Shown: positions 1 through 8,010, counted from the first letter of the stretch. The stretch is 12,508 nt of DNA from Candidatus Atribacteria bacterium 1244-E10-H5-B2 (GCA_003575245.1 NMQN01000107.1:1-12508); one strand, 5' to 3'. Notes: a model not told the origin generated them from the sequence alone. Program-made: numbers and translations.

Positions 1-330
1 AGGGACTTAATAAGTGAGAGGACCAGGGCAGTATTAAATTACAAAATAGAGAAAGGGGAATATGTCGGGAGTCCGGCTCTCGGATATAATGCCAACCTCG
101 GAGAGAGTAAATTTTTAGAGGTAGACAAAAGAGAACAGGATACGCTTAAGAGGATCCACTATCTAAAGAGATATCAAAAAATGAGTATGGGAGCAATTGC
201 CAGGGAATTAAATCAGAACGGGGTCCCTACTAAAAGAGGTGGCCGGTGGTATCCGGGAACAATAAAGCTAATATTGGACAGGGGAGCGTCAAAGTTTAAG
301 GTTGAAGAATTAAACAGAAACAGAGAATAA
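1..330 (+). CDS. Serine recombinase, C-terminal part (5' end outside window)
   Basis: The frame is open from base 1 to a TAA at 328-330 and encodes 109 residues. They begin RDLISERTRAVLNYKIEKGE, followed by P-A-L-G-Y, then ARELNQNGVPTKRGGRWYPGTIKLIL. This is the pattern of the DNA-binding region after the catalytic domain of site-specific serine recombinases (Resolvase plus Recombinase domains): the end of the long E helix with the ISERT motif, the K-G-x-P-x-G-Y turn, and the IA-x-x-LN-x-x-G-x-PT-x-RGG-x-W helix-turn segment. The catalytic serine lies upstream and cannot be checked. The tail after the recombinase domain is only about 15 residues, so there is no coiled-coil extension of the large-integrase type. 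This gene points to mobile DNA at the left edge. The family is clear; whether it is an integrase, a transposon resolvase or an invertase cannot be told. Confidence 0.85.
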   Translation, partial: RDLISERTRAVLNYKIEKGEYVGSPALGYNANLGESKFLEVDKREQDTLKRIHYLKRYQKMSMGAIARELNQNGVPTKRGGRWYPGTIKLILDRGASKFKVEELNRNRE

Positions 331-335
331 TCTTT

Positions 336-389
336 AGTTTAATTAAACTTTCAGTAGATTTCGTATATAAACCGCTCCCTTTATATATG
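336..389. repeat. Two palindromes behind the serine recombinase gene
   Basis: Bases 336-349 (AGTTTAATTAAACT) are a perfect 14-bp palindrome. Bases 364-371 (TATATAAA) and 380-387 (TTTATATA) are a perfect 8-bp inverted repeat around CCGCTCCC, extended by a C-G and a G-T pair to 362-389. No T-run follows the second hairpin, so it is a poor intrinsic terminator. Either could bind the recombinase or fold in the transcript. The sequence does not decide between these. Confidence 0.4.
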
Positions 390-469
390 AAATCAGGAAA
401 AAATTAAACAGAGAGGAATATTGTTTAATCAATTAGTCAGGATAATCAAAGGGAAAAGGGGTTTTGATT

Positions 470-937
470 ATGTTTGAAATAGTAACCGCTAAAGAGATTC
501 AAAATATTAAGGAAAGATTAGAACAAGAGAAAAAGGCCAGGCACGTATTACCCGGCAGGTATGATGAGCTCAGGACGCTTATCAATTTTCTTTCTACCTG
601 GCTGGATTGGCAAAAATACCGGAGAAAAGAATATCACCGGAAAGAGGAAAATCAATTAGAGGATATCCTGAAACGTATCGAAGCCGGTAAAGAGGATTGC
701 TATAATTGTGAGAATCTAACGAAATTTAGCAGAAAGGAATTAAGAGAAAGTATTACCGAATGGAAAAGGGCCAGGGCTTTCGGTCTATTTAAAAATTTAG
801 CAGATACAAATCCTTATATCGCAAGGTGTAAGATTCAGGGTCCTATGACAGAATTAGGTATTTTAAGACTTCACAATAATTGCAAAGAAAAAACCCTAAA
901 ACTGCAAAAACCCGATAATTTTTTTAGAAAAGCTTGA
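470..937 (+). CDS. Unknown cysteine-containing protein, 155 aa
   Basis: I do not recognise this family. The ATG at 470 is preferred over an in-frame TTG at 464 because the purine tract GGGAAAAGGGG (451-461) then sits about 8 bases upstream, the usual distance. The protein is highly charged, with an N-terminal amphipathic, probably coiled-coil helix (about 5-70, rich in K/R/E). It then has Cys77 and Cys80 in a CYNC pair, and single cysteines at about 120 and 138 near a conserved-looking QGPMTELGILRLHNNC segment. Four cysteines spaced C-x2-C...C-x17-C could bind one zinc ion, but no histidine or cysteine context proves it. It lies 139 bases after the serine recombinase gene on the same strand and ends inside the iclR promoter. 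It has no predicted membrane segment. It is likely cargo of the mobile DNA on the left. Confidence 0.6.
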   Translation: MFEIVTAKEIQNIKERLEQEKKARHVLPGRYDELRTLINFLSTWLDWQKYRRKEYHRKEENQLEDILKRIEAGKEDCYNCENLTKFSRKELRESITEWKRARAFGLFKNLADTNPYIARCKIQGPMTELGILRLHNNCKEKTLKLQKPDNFFRKA

Positions 938-961
938 TTTTTTAAATTCATATGGTATAAT
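934..961 (+). promoter_or_regulatory. Probable sigma-70-type promoter of the iclR gene
   Basis: TTGATT (934-939) and TATAAT (956-961) are separated by 16 bases. The -35 element overlaps the stop codon of the preceding gene. Transcription would start around 968, about 20 bases before the regulator's start codon, giving a short leader with GAAAGGGG as ribosome binding site. No clear operator palindrome is visible around it, although IclR proteins usually bind close to their own promoter. Confidence 0.55.
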
Positions 962-988
962 ATTAAAAAAGAAAGGGGTTTCCGTAAT

Positions 989-1756
989 ATGGAAATAACG
1001 ATAAGCAAAAAAGAAAGAATAAAATCTATAGATAAAGTTTTAGATTTATTAGAATTTCTTTCTGTTAATGAGCAAGAAATAGGAATTGCTGAAATAAGTA
1101 AAAAATTAAATATGGGTCTGAGTACAACGCACAGGATATTAACTACTCTTAAATCCCGAGGTTATATTAATCAAAATGGGCAAACAGCGAAGTATAGATT
1201 AGGAATTAAATTATTTGAACTTGGTTGTGCAGTTCAAAATACAGTACAGTTAGTAGAAATAGCAAAACTTTATCTTAGACAATTATCCAAAATTACTAAC
1301 GAGACTGCTAATATAGCGGTTTTAGAGGATAAAGAAGTTATATATCTTGCTACAATTAAAAGTCAAGAAATTTTAAGGACAGAGATTAGACCGGGAACAA
1401 GGACCCCAGCCCATTGTACTGCTTTAGGAAAGGTTTTATTAGCTTTCCTTTCTGACAGGGAATTTAAAAATTTATATAAAAGTAATGAGCCAATAATTTC
1501 CCTTACTCCCAAATCTATATCTTCATTAGAGGAACTAAAAAAGAATTTAAAAAAAGTTAAAGAACAAGGTTATGCGGTTGATAGAGAAGAATATAAAATT
1601 GGCATTAATTGCATAGGCGCCCCCATATTTGGTAGAAATGGAGCCATAGCTGCTATTAGTATTACCGGCCCCGCATCACGTTTTACTATAGATGAGATGG
1701 AAAAAGTTAAGGGAAAACTAATGGCTATGTCGAAAGAAATTTCTAATCAGCTTTAG
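989..1756 (+). CDS. IclR-family transcriptional regulator
   Basis: This is a 255-residue cytoplasmic DNA-binding protein, close to the usual length of about 250. Residues 13-72 form the winged helix-turn-helix: SIDKVLDLLEFLS, then IAEISKKLNMGLSTTHRILTTL as the recognition region, then the wing ending YRLGIKLFELG. Residues 85-250 form the GAF-like effector-binding domain, with RPGTRTPAHCTALGKVLLAF (134-153), GYAVDREEYKIGINCIGAPIF and AAISITGPASRF, all typical of IclR proteins. Such regulators usually control an adjacent catabolic operon and respond to a small organic acid. This gene heads five same-strand metabolic genes, 35 bases before panB, which makes it their likely regulator. The effector is unknown. 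Start choice: GAAAGGGG lies 10 bases upstream of the ATG. Confidence 0.93.
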   Translation: MEITISKKERIKSIDKVLDLLEFLSVNEQEIGIAEISKKLNMGLSTTHRILTTLKSRGYINQNGQTAKYRLGIKLFELGCAVQNTVQLVEIAKLYLRQLSKITNETANIAVLEDKEVIYLATIKSQEILRTEIRPGTRTPAHCTALGKVLLAFLSDREFKNLYKSNEPIISLTPKSISSLEELKKNLKKVKEQGYAVDREEYKIGINCIGAPIFGRNGAIAAISITGPASRFTIDEMEKVKGKLMAMSKEISNQL

Positions 1757-1791
1757 ATAATATAATAAAAATAGAAAGGAAGGACTAAAAA

Positions 1792-2646
1792 ATGGCTAAA
1801 AAGAAAACCCGTTTAGATTTTATGGAAATGAAAAAGAAAGGAGAACAAGTAGCTTGGGTGACTGCATACGATTTTCCCACTGCATCCTTTGTTGAGCAAG
1901 CCGATATGGATATGATCTTAGTCGGTGATTCACTGGGGATGGTAGTATTAGGTTATCAAGGTACAGTCCCGGTTACCATGGAAGACTGCATCTCTCATTG
2001 CCAGGCAGTTCGGCGAGGAGCACCAAATACCTTCTGTATTGGAGATATGCCTTTTCTGTCTTATCAGGTCTCTGACCAAGAAGCAATTAGAAATGCAGGA
2101 CGTTTTCTCAAAGAGGCAGATATGGATGCCGTAAAATTAGAAGGGGGAATAAGAGTCTGCAGTAAGATAAAGGCTATATCTGATGCCGGAATCTTGGTAA
2201 TGGGTCACATCGGTTTAACCCCTCAGAGTTCAGGCCAGTTAGGTGGCTTTAAAGCACAGGGTAGAGATGCAGCCAGTGCCCGAGAGTTAATCAAAGATGC
2301 CTTAGCTATCCAGGAAGCAAGGGGTTATGCTCTTTTGTTGGAGGCAGTTCCTCCGGAACTTACCGTATTTATTACTAAAAAATTATCTATACCCGTCTAC
2401 TCTATTGGGGCAGGAGGACCCTGTGATGGCCAGTTATTAATCTGTGGTGACATGTTGGGCCTATTCCAAGCCTTTACTCCTAAATTTGTTAAGAAATATG
2501 CTAATGTTGCCGAGATAGAGACCAATGCTTTTAAGGAATATATTGAGGAAGTAAAGACCGGTGCCTTTCCTACTGATGATCATTCCTATCATATTAAAAA
2601 AGGCAAAGAAGAAGAGTTTTATAAGATGTTAAAAGAATTTGAATAG
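1792..2646 (+). CDS. panB: 3-methyl-2-oxobutanoate hydroxymethyltransferase (ketopantoate hydroxymethyltransferase)
   Basis: PanB transfers the hydroxymethyl group of 5,10-methylene-tetrahydrofolate to 2-oxoisovalerate, giving ketopantoate in the pantothenate/CoA pathway. The 284 residues span the whole (beta/alpha)8 family, slightly longer than E. coli PanB (264), mainly at the C-terminus. Expected active-site residues are present: metal/substrate ligands D46 (VGDSLGM), D85 (IGDMPF) and E117 (VKLEGG), K115, H139 (GHIGLTPQS) and the catalytic glutamate E184 (LLLEAVPPEL). IGAG (205-208) and PKF at 230-232 also match, and the tail HSYH corresponds to the family's HSFH. The ribosome binding site AGAAAGGAAGG lies just upstream. 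Unusually, no panC, panD or panE is adjacent. It sits instead between an IclR regulator and amino-acid enzymes, so a catabolic or paralogous role is possible. The reaction call is strong by motif; the physiological role is uncertain. Confidence 0.9.
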   Translation: MAKKKTRLDFMEMKKKGEQVAWVTAYDFPTASFVEQADMDMILVGDSLGMVVLGYQGTVPVTMEDCISHCQAVRRGAPNTFCIGDMPFLSYQVSDQEAIRNAGRFLKEADMDAVKLEGGIRVCSKIKAISDAGILVMGHIGLTPQSSGQLGGFKAQGRDAASARELIKDALAIQEARGYALLLEAVPPELTVFITKKLSIPVYSIGAGGPCDGQLLICGDMLGLFQAFTPKFVKKYANVAEIETNAFKEYIEEVKTGAFPTDDHSYHIKKGKEEEFYKMLKEFE

Positions 2647-2710
2647 TATATAGTTTGTAGATAATAAATTAAAGTGAATTTTTATATTTTAATAGTAAGG
2701 AGTATATAAA

Positions 2711-3661
2711 ATGACGAGAACAATAAAGGAAATTAGAGAATTTATGGAAGGAATGGGAATTCCCGGAAGAGACTTGGGAGAACTTCCTCCGTCAAATAAG
2801 ACTTTTCCAGATGGCACACAATGGAGAATAGAAATTTCAGGGGTTGAACATCCATCAACTATGGAGGCTATGATTGATGAGGCAAGAAAAAGGAACGTAA
2901 TAATCCATAGAGCAATAATAACTGTGTCAGGCTCAACTTTAAGCGATTTTGGTGAATTAAAAGCTATGGCTCAAATGGGAAAGGATGAAAAAATAGAAGT
3001 TATTACCACTATGGGTCCACGTAAAGGTTGGGATGTAGGAGCAAGAGCGCCGGGTTTTTTCGAAGGTGCTATGGTGGGATTTAGGTTGAGAGGTTCTGAT
3101 AATATTTCCTATTGGCTTGCAGATATGATGAGAAATATTGAAGCCGGGCTCAGGGGATTTCTGGTACTTGATGAGGGAATACTATCTATTGTGACTAGTA
3201 TGCGTGAAAAGGGTTTTATACCCAAGGATGTAGTTTTTAAATGGTCTGCATTTGGAGGATACTGTAGTGCTGCCGGAGCTAAAGTCATTGAAAAAATGGG
3301 GGCAAATTCGCTAAATCCTACATCAGATGTTTCGCTCCCAATTTTGGCAGGGATGCGAAAAGCAGTTGATATGCCTCTTGATATTTATATGTTCATAACA
3401 GATGCAGAAGGGGGAATGTGTAGAATCTATGAAGCCCCGGAAGTCGCAAGAGTCACCTCGCCATGTTATTTTAAAATTGAACCGGGAACTAGCCAAAATG
3501 ATATTTATAAACCCTGGGTAAAAGAAAGTTGGCATGCAGAATTTATGAGAGAGAAAGTAAAAGAAGCAGCCATTTTCCAAGAAATTATGGAAAGACATGC
3601 TCCTCAATTAAAATTATCTAAGAAAGGCCCTTCTGATTTGGTTCTCCCGGTTTATAAATAA
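2711..3661 (+). CDS. Conserved TIM-barrel-like protein, possibly peptidase U32-related
   Basis: This is a 316-residue soluble protein without signal peptide or membrane segments. Alternating strand/helix blocks suggest a (beta/alpha)-barrel: VIIHRAIITVSGS, EKIEVITTMGPRKGW, GLRGFLVLDEGILS, VVFKWSAFGGYCSAAG, MPLDIYMFITDAEGG. The stretch GANSLNPTSDVSLPILAGMRKAVDMPLDIYMFI followed by GGMCRIYEAPEVARVTSPCYFKIEPG is reminiscent of proteins annotated as U32 family peptidases, but the classical U32 signature (E-x-F-x2-G-[SA]-x-C) is not obvious, so no proteolytic function is claimed. Cysteines at GGYCSAAG, GGMCR and SPCYF stand in glycine-rich or polar contexts. AAGGAG precedes the ATG. It lies 64 bases after panB and 36 before the dehydrogenase, so it is likely co-transcribed and acts on the same substrate set. 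The family assignment is weak; that the gene is real is near certain. Confidence 0.6.
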   Translation: MTRTIKEIREFMEGMGIPGRDLGELPPSNKTFPDGTQWRIEISGVEHPSTMEAMIDEARKRNVIIHRAIITVSGSTLSDFGELKAMAQMGKDEKIEVITTMGPRKGWDVGARAPGFFEGAMVGFRLRGSDNISYWLADMMRNIEAGLRGFLVLDEGILSIVTSMREKGFIPKDVVFKWSAFGGYCSAAGAKVIEKMGANSLNPTSDVSLPILAGMRKAVDMPLDIYMFITDAEGGMCRIYEAPEVARVTSPCYFKIEPGTSQNDIYKPWVKESWHAEFMREKVKEAAIFQEIMERHAPQLKLSKKGPSDLVLPVYK

Positions 3662-3697
3662 GCCAATGGAACAAGCAATAATAGGAGGAAATAAATA

Positions 3698-4933
3698 ATG
3701 AAAAACGATCCCTTTGAAACAGCTTTAAATACCTTGCTCACTGCAGGGAAAATTGCCGGACTAGAGCCCAACGCCATTAAACTTCTTAGTCAACCTAAAC
3801 GTATTTTTGAATTTACTATTCCTATGAAAATGGATAACGGTGAATTTAAAATATTTAATGCTTTTAGAGTACATTATAATGACGCCTTAGGAGAAATTAA
3901 AGACGGGACAAGATTTGTACTTAATTTAGATTTAAATACAGTAAAAGCCTTAGGATTTTGGATGACTATCAAACATGCTGTTTCTGGTATTCCTGCTGGT
4001 GGAGGGAAAGGTGGGATTAGAGTTGACCCCGAAAAATTGAGTGAATGGGAATTAGAGCGCCTTGTTCGTGCTTTTATACGCAAGTTACCAATGAAAGGAG
4101 CTTGGGTTGATGTACCAGGTGCCGATATTGGGACTAGTGCGAAGACACAGGCATGGATGCTTGACGAGTATGAAGAAATAGTAGGATTCCATAGTCCAGC
4201 AGCAGTTAATGACAAACCTGCCGAAGTTAATGGTACTTTAGGTAGTATGGAGGCAACTGGAACTGGTGCATTTTTTGTTACTATGGAAGCAGTTAGAGAT
4301 TTAGAATTGCCTAAGGGAATATCAATAGCTGTTCAGGGATTCGGAGATGTAGGACGTACTATTACAAGGTTACTTTATAATGAAGGTTTTAAAGTTGTAG
4401 CAATTAGTGATATTAAGGGTGGAATTTATTCAAAAGAAGGTCTTAATATAGAAAAACTTGTGAAACATGTTGAAGATACTGGATTTGTTGCAAACTTTCC
4501 AGAGACAGTAGCAATAACTAACGAAGAGTTATTAGAAACGAATTGTGATATTTTGATACCTGCTGCGGTACAAAGTGTTATTACTGATAAAAATGCAGAT
4601 AAAGTTAAAGCAAAATTAATTATTGAAGGAGCAAATGGTCCAACTACAACGAAAGCTGAAAAGATACTTGAAGATAATGAAGTTACAATTATTCCTGATG
4701 TATTAGCTAACTGTGGAGGTGCTATTGTATGTAGTTTTGAACGCACCCAAGGATTAACCGATACCTATTGGGATTTAGAAACGGTTAATAAAAAGCTTAA
4801 AAAAAGAATTTTAAAAGCCTATAAAGAAACTACTGTAACCGCAAAAGAAAAAAATACTTCTCTTAGAAATGCTGCTTGGATGAATGCGTTAATTAAAATA
4901 AGCAAGGCAATGAAAGCCAGGGGTTGGATATAA
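3698..4933 (+). CDS. Glu/Leu/Phe/Val-type amino-acid dehydrogenase, divergent
   Basis: This NAD(P)-dependent enzyme oxidatively deaminates an L-amino acid to its 2-oxo acid and ammonium. Its 411 residues match the usual size of bacterial glutamate dehydrogenases (about 410-450). The N-terminal ELFV dimerisation/substrate domain holds K68 (KDGTRF), K92 (MTIKHAV), the catalytic lysine K104 (GGGKGG) and the catalytic aspartate D143 (VPGADIGT). The Rossmann domain holds VQGFGDVG (212-219) and EGANGPTT (310-317). Odd points: the usual KGG[IL]RF is KDGTRF, GFGNVG is GFGDVG, and the normally conserved NAGGV-x-V-S region is N-C-G-G-A-I-V-C (338-345), which puts Cys345 where glutamate dehydrogenases have the substrate-contacting Ser (Ser380 in Clostridium symbiosum numbering). 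A substrate other than glutamate is plausible. Ribosome binding site AGGAGG. Confidence 0.88.
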   Translation: MKNDPFETALNTLLTAGKIAGLEPNAIKLLSQPKRIFEFTIPMKMDNGEFKIFNAFRVHYNDALGEIKDGTRFVLNLDLNTVKALGFWMTIKHAVSGIPAGGGKGGIRVDPEKLSEWELERLVRAFIRKLPMKGAWVDVPGADIGTSAKTQAWMLDEYEEIVGFHSPAAVNDKPAEVNGTLGSMEATGTGAFFVTMEAVRDLELPKGISIAVQGFGDVGRTITRLLYNEGFKVVAISDIKGGIYSKEGLNIEKLVKHVEDTGFVANFPETVAITNEELLETNCDILIPAAVQSVITDKNADKVKAKLIIEGANGPTTTKAEKILEDNEVTIIPDVLANCGGAIVCSFERTQGLTDTYWDLETVNKKLKKRILKAYKETTVTAKEKNTSLRNAAWMNALIKISKAMKARGWI

Positions 4934-5149
4934 AATATTTTTACCAAAACTTGATATTTTGATTACTGGAGAAGAAGAAATAAGGAAAAAGAAAAAGGTA
5001 GGTGATGGAAAGATAAAAAACTCTCTCAAAAGCACGTAAAATATTTATATAAAAAAAGGGGTGGTTCATTTTATAAAAAATAGTATATCAAATAAAATAT
5101 CGAATTAATTGTTTAGTATTATTAAAAATATTTAAAAGGAGGAAAAAAG
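4934..5149 (+). other. Intergenic gap between dehydrogenase and antiporter genes
   Basis: These 216 bases contain no ORF with a ribosome binding site and no convincing terminator hairpin, so read-through from the dehydrogenase into the antiporter gene is possible. The region is very AT-rich towards its 3' end (5080-5140) and could hold a weak internal promoter, but no pair of good -35/-10 boxes stands out. AAAAGGAGGAAAAA (about 5135-5148) is the ribosome binding site of the next gene. Confidence 0.5.
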
Positions 5150-6709
5150 ATGTTTGGATTTTGGTCAATTATTCCGCCAATTGTTGCAGTTGGTTTGGCT
5201 ATATGGACAAAACGTGTTATTTTTTCCCTATTTATAAGTATTTGGGTAGGAGGCTTAATTTTCACCGGAGGAAACCCGTTAGCTGCAATAGCTACTTCAT
5301 TTGATTGGATAAAAGATGTTATGACTGATTCATGGAATGCCAGATTCTTGGTTTTAACTATGCTTTTAGGATCTGGTGCTGCTTTTATGTTCAAAACAGG
5401 AGGAACATATGCCCTTACTAGGGTGCTTGAAAAGAGACTTACTACAGGAAAAAGATCCCAGCTTTTGGCATGGGTATTAGGCATTGTAGTCTTTTTTAAT
5501 GATTATGCGAATTCAGTTATCGTAGGCAATGCCACCCGAGACATAAATGCAAAATATAAAGTTTCTAGAGAAAAATTATCCTATATATTAGATTCAACTG
5601 CAGCTCCCATGGCTACATTTGGCCCGATATCAGACTGGATTGGGTATCAAGTAGGGTTAATAGGTGCTGCCTTTGTTGCATTAAAAATAGTAGATGTAAA
5701 AGCTTATTTTGTTTTCTTACAGTCTATACCCTGGAATTTTTATTGCATACTTTCCTTAATAGCTGTTCCTATGTTGATATTGGGAAAAGATTTTGGGCCA
5801 ATGGCAGATGCTGAACTAAGAGCCAGAAAGACAGGCCAACTTGTTCCAGAAGGCAGTACCCCATTATCTTCTATAGAATCAGATTTAGGAGAAGTTACAG
5901 ATGCTGAAAAGGCAAGTATATGGAACTTTGTTTTACCCCTGTTTACTTTAATCGGTGTAGGCATCTGGGCAATATGGTATACCGGGGGAGGGGGAACCGG
6001 AAAGAGCATTATGGATGCATTAGCTGATACAGAAGTTGATATCGCTCTGACTTGGGCTGCTTTTGCTATGACTGTAGTAGGGCTAATTTTAGCTTTAATT
6101 CATAGAATGTCTTTAGAAGAATGTGAAAAAACCGTTTTAGGCGGATTTAAAACCATGTTGCCAGCAGTTTTAATCATGGTTTTAGCTTGGTCTATAGGTA
6201 GCGTTTGTAGCTCTCTAGGTACTGCAGATTTTGTAGTTAATGCAACTAAGGGCTGGATGAGTGCGGCTCTATTACCTTTCTTAATTTTCATAATCTGTAT
6301 GTTTATATCTTTTGCTACCGGTACTTCATGGGGAACCATGGCAATCATTACTCCTATAGGAGTTCCCTTGGCTTACTCAATTGGCGGTATTCCGTTAGTT
6401 GCAATTGCTATTGGTTCTATTTTTGCCGGAGCAATATTCGGAGACCATTGTTCGCCTATCTCAGATACTACGGTTATGTCTTCAATATTTGCTGAATCTG
6501 ACCACATTGCCCACGTCACTACCCAGATACCTTATGCTATGGTAGTAGCAGGTATCTCTGCGGTATTGTATTTAATATCTCCGATGATTAAGAATGCATT
6601 CGTTTTACTTGCTGTGGGAATTGTAGCTCAATTCTTTATATTACGATATCTGGGCAATTTGTATCAGTCCAAGTTAAGCAAAGAAGATAGATTATTATTA
6701 GAACAGTAA
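5150..6709 (+). CDS. NhaC-family Na+/H+ antiporter or related Na+-coupled exchanger
   Basis: This 519-residue polytopic inner-membrane protein has roughly 11-13 hydrophobic segments, for example 6-20, 23-40, 65-82, 103-118, 165-182, 195-211, 258-277, 298-317, 337-356, 372-390, 414-430 and 460-510. Family hallmarks are FFNDYANSVIVGN (115-127), LDSTAAPMATFGPISDW (147-163), FATGTSWGTMAI (388-399) and FGDHCSPISDTTVMSS (430-445), followed by DHIAHVTTQIPYA. Charged or polar residues inside membrane segments (D118, D147, D162, D432) are candidates for cation binding. The NhaC family includes true Na+/H+ antiporters and also MleN-type malate-Na+/lactate-H+ exchangers. With amino-acid enzymes on both sides, an organic-anion or amino-acid-linked exchange is a reasonable alternative. 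AAAAGGAGG lies upstream of the ATG. A strong terminator follows about 60 bases after the stop. Confidence 0.9.
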   Translation: MFGFWSIIPPIVAVGLAIWTKRVIFSLFISIWVGGLIFTGGNPLAAIATSFDWIKDVMTDSWNARFLVLTMLLGSGAAFMFKTGGTYALTRVLEKRLTTGKRSQLLAWVLGIVVFFNDYANSVIVGNATRDINAKYKVSREKLSYILDSTAAPMATFGPISDWIGYQVGLIGAAFVALKIVDVKAYFVFLQSIPWNFYCILSLIAVPMLILGKDFGPMADAELRARKTGQLVPEGSTPLSSIESDLGEVTDAEKASIWNFVLPLFTLIGVGIWAIWYTGGGGTGKSIMDALADTEVDIALTWAAFAMTVVGLILALIHRMSLEECEKTVLGGFKTMLPAVLIMVLAWSIGSVCSSLGTADFVVNATKGWMSAALLPFLIFIICMFISFATGTSWGTMAIITPIGVPLAYSIGGIPLVAIAIGSIFAGAIFGDHCSPISDTTVMSSIFAESDHIAHVTTQIPYAMVVAGISAVLYLISPMIKNAFVLLAVGIVAQFFILRYLGNLYQSKLSKEDRLLLEQ

Positions 6710-6770
6710 GATAATTAGTATTAATAGAATTGATATAAATATAATGAAAATTATATGTTAACTTAAACAA

Positions 6771-6812
6771 GATAAGATATCACATGTCATTAATGTGATA
6801 TCTTATCTTTTA
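6771..6812 (+). terminator. Rho-independent terminator after the nhaC-family gene
   Basis: GATAAGATATCACAT (6771-6785) and ATGTGATATCTTATC (6793-6807) form a perfect 15-bp stem around a 7-base loop, followed by TTTTA. It closes the upstream transcription unit and separates it from the racemase gene. The stem is unusually AT-rich for an intrinsic terminator, so it could also be a regulator-binding palindrome. Confidence 0.8.
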
Positions 6813-6862
6813 ATTAAACCTAACTGTGTTTTATTTTAATAGAATAAAAAGGGATAATTTAT

Positions 6863-7981
6863 ATGTCATTATACCGGACGTGGTTGGAAATAGAAAAATC
6901 ATCAATTAAGAATAATGTAAAAAATATTAAAGCAAAAATTCCGACAAACAAACAGTTTTTAGGAGTAATTAAAGGTAATGGATGGGGTTGTGGAACTGTC
7001 CCCTATGCTAATTGCTTAATTGAAGCTGGGGTAGATTGGTTTGGGGTAACAAATATAGAAGATGCACTCTTGCTGCGGGCGGAAAAGATAAATTTGTCTA
7101 TATTGCTATTATGTGAAATTCCGAGTGGACGGATTAAAGAAGCACTCAAAAATAAATTGCGATTAACTGTTTGCACAAAAGAATTTGCTGAACAATTATC
7201 AGAAGAAGCGGTAAAAATAGGCCTTAAAGCAGATGTACATATTAAAATTAACACAGGTTTAAATAGAATTGGTGTTTCCCCAAATATGGTACTTGTTTTT
7301 TTAAAGTATATTTCTAAACTGCCAAATTTATATTTGGAAGGAGCATTTAGCCATTTTTCATGTGCTGAACAAATCGGCAATAAAGAAACGAAGCAACAAT
7401 TAAAAATATTTAAGGAACAAATAAAAAAAGCTAAACAAGTTGGTATTAATTTTAATATTTTACACATTGCTAATACTGCTGCTACTTTAAGTTTACCTGA
7501 AACCCATTTAGATATGGTAAGAATTGGAATGGGCATAGCTGGTCTTTATCCCAGTAATGATTTTAAAAAAATTATAAAACTGTATTTTCCGTTAACTTGG
7601 AAAACTCAAATTTCTTATCTACGATATGTAATGCAGGGTGAAACTGTAGGGTATTGTGGCCGCTATAAATGTGAATTAAAAACAAATATTGTAACCATTC
7701 CAATTGGTTATGCCGATGGCTTGAGTAAAAAATTTGAAGACAAAGGTTTCGTTCTTATTAGAGGCGAACCATTTAGAATTATAGCAGTATGTATGGACCA
7801 GGCAATGATTGATTTGCAAGGAACTCAAAATGGTTTAAAGATAGGTGAAGAAGTAGTAATTCTGGGTAAACAGCAAAGGACATATCTTGATCTGGAATTA
7901 ACTGCCAAACAGATAGAAACTTGTGCAGAAGAGTTGATTTGTCAAATTAACCCGAGGATACCTAGAATTTTTGTAGATTAA
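6863..7981 (+). CDS. Alanine-racemase-family PLP enzyme, active-site variant
   Basis: This is a fold-type III PLP racemase of 372 residues, the normal length. The N-terminal barrel carries the PLP lysine K37 (VIKGNGWGCGT). HIKINTGLNRIGV and AFSHFSCAE (barrel), then TAATLSLPETHLDMVRIGMGIAGLYP, match alanine racemases. The C-terminal domain has the second catalytic tyrosine Y264 (ETVGYCGRY), IPIGYADGLSKKF, VCMDQAMIDL and the ending NPRIPRIFVD. Odd: the usual KANAYGHG is KGNGWGCG, so the conserved Tyr (Tyr43 in Geobacillus numbering) is Trp41 and the neighbouring Ala, Ala and His are Gly, Gly and Cys. This suggests a substrate wider than or different from alanine, for instance serine or ornithine; it cannot be settled by reading. 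It follows a terminator, so it has its own promoter or relies on read-through. AAAAGGGAT is 9 bases before the ATG. Confidence 0.87.
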   Translation: MSLYRTWLEIEKSSIKNNVKNIKAKIPTNKQFLGVIKGNGWGCGTVPYANCLIEAGVDWFGVTNIEDALLLRAEKINLSILLLCEIPSGRIKEALKNKLRLTVCTKEFAEQLSEEAVKIGLKADVHIKINTGLNRIGVSPNMVLVFLKYISKLPNLYLEGAFSHFSCAEQIGNKETKQQLKIFKEQIKKAKQVGINFNILHIANTAATLSLPETHLDMVRIGMGIAGLYPSNDFKKIIKLYFPLTWKTQISYLRYVMQGETVGYCGRYKCELKTNIVTIPIGYADGLSKKFEDKGFVLIRGEPFRIIAVCMDQAMIDLQGTQNGLKIGEEVVILGKQQRTYLDLELTAKQIETCAEELICQINPRIPRIFVD

Positions 7982-8010
7982 AGTTTTAGATTGTAACAAT
8001 AAAAAAATTA

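Noticed and set aside
7003..7536. 177-codon open frame on the minus strand inside the racemase gene
   Set aside because: It is antisense to a strongly conserved gene, its translation shows no family features and no ribosome binding site is evident; the same holds for other antisense frames within the metabolic genes and the recombinase.
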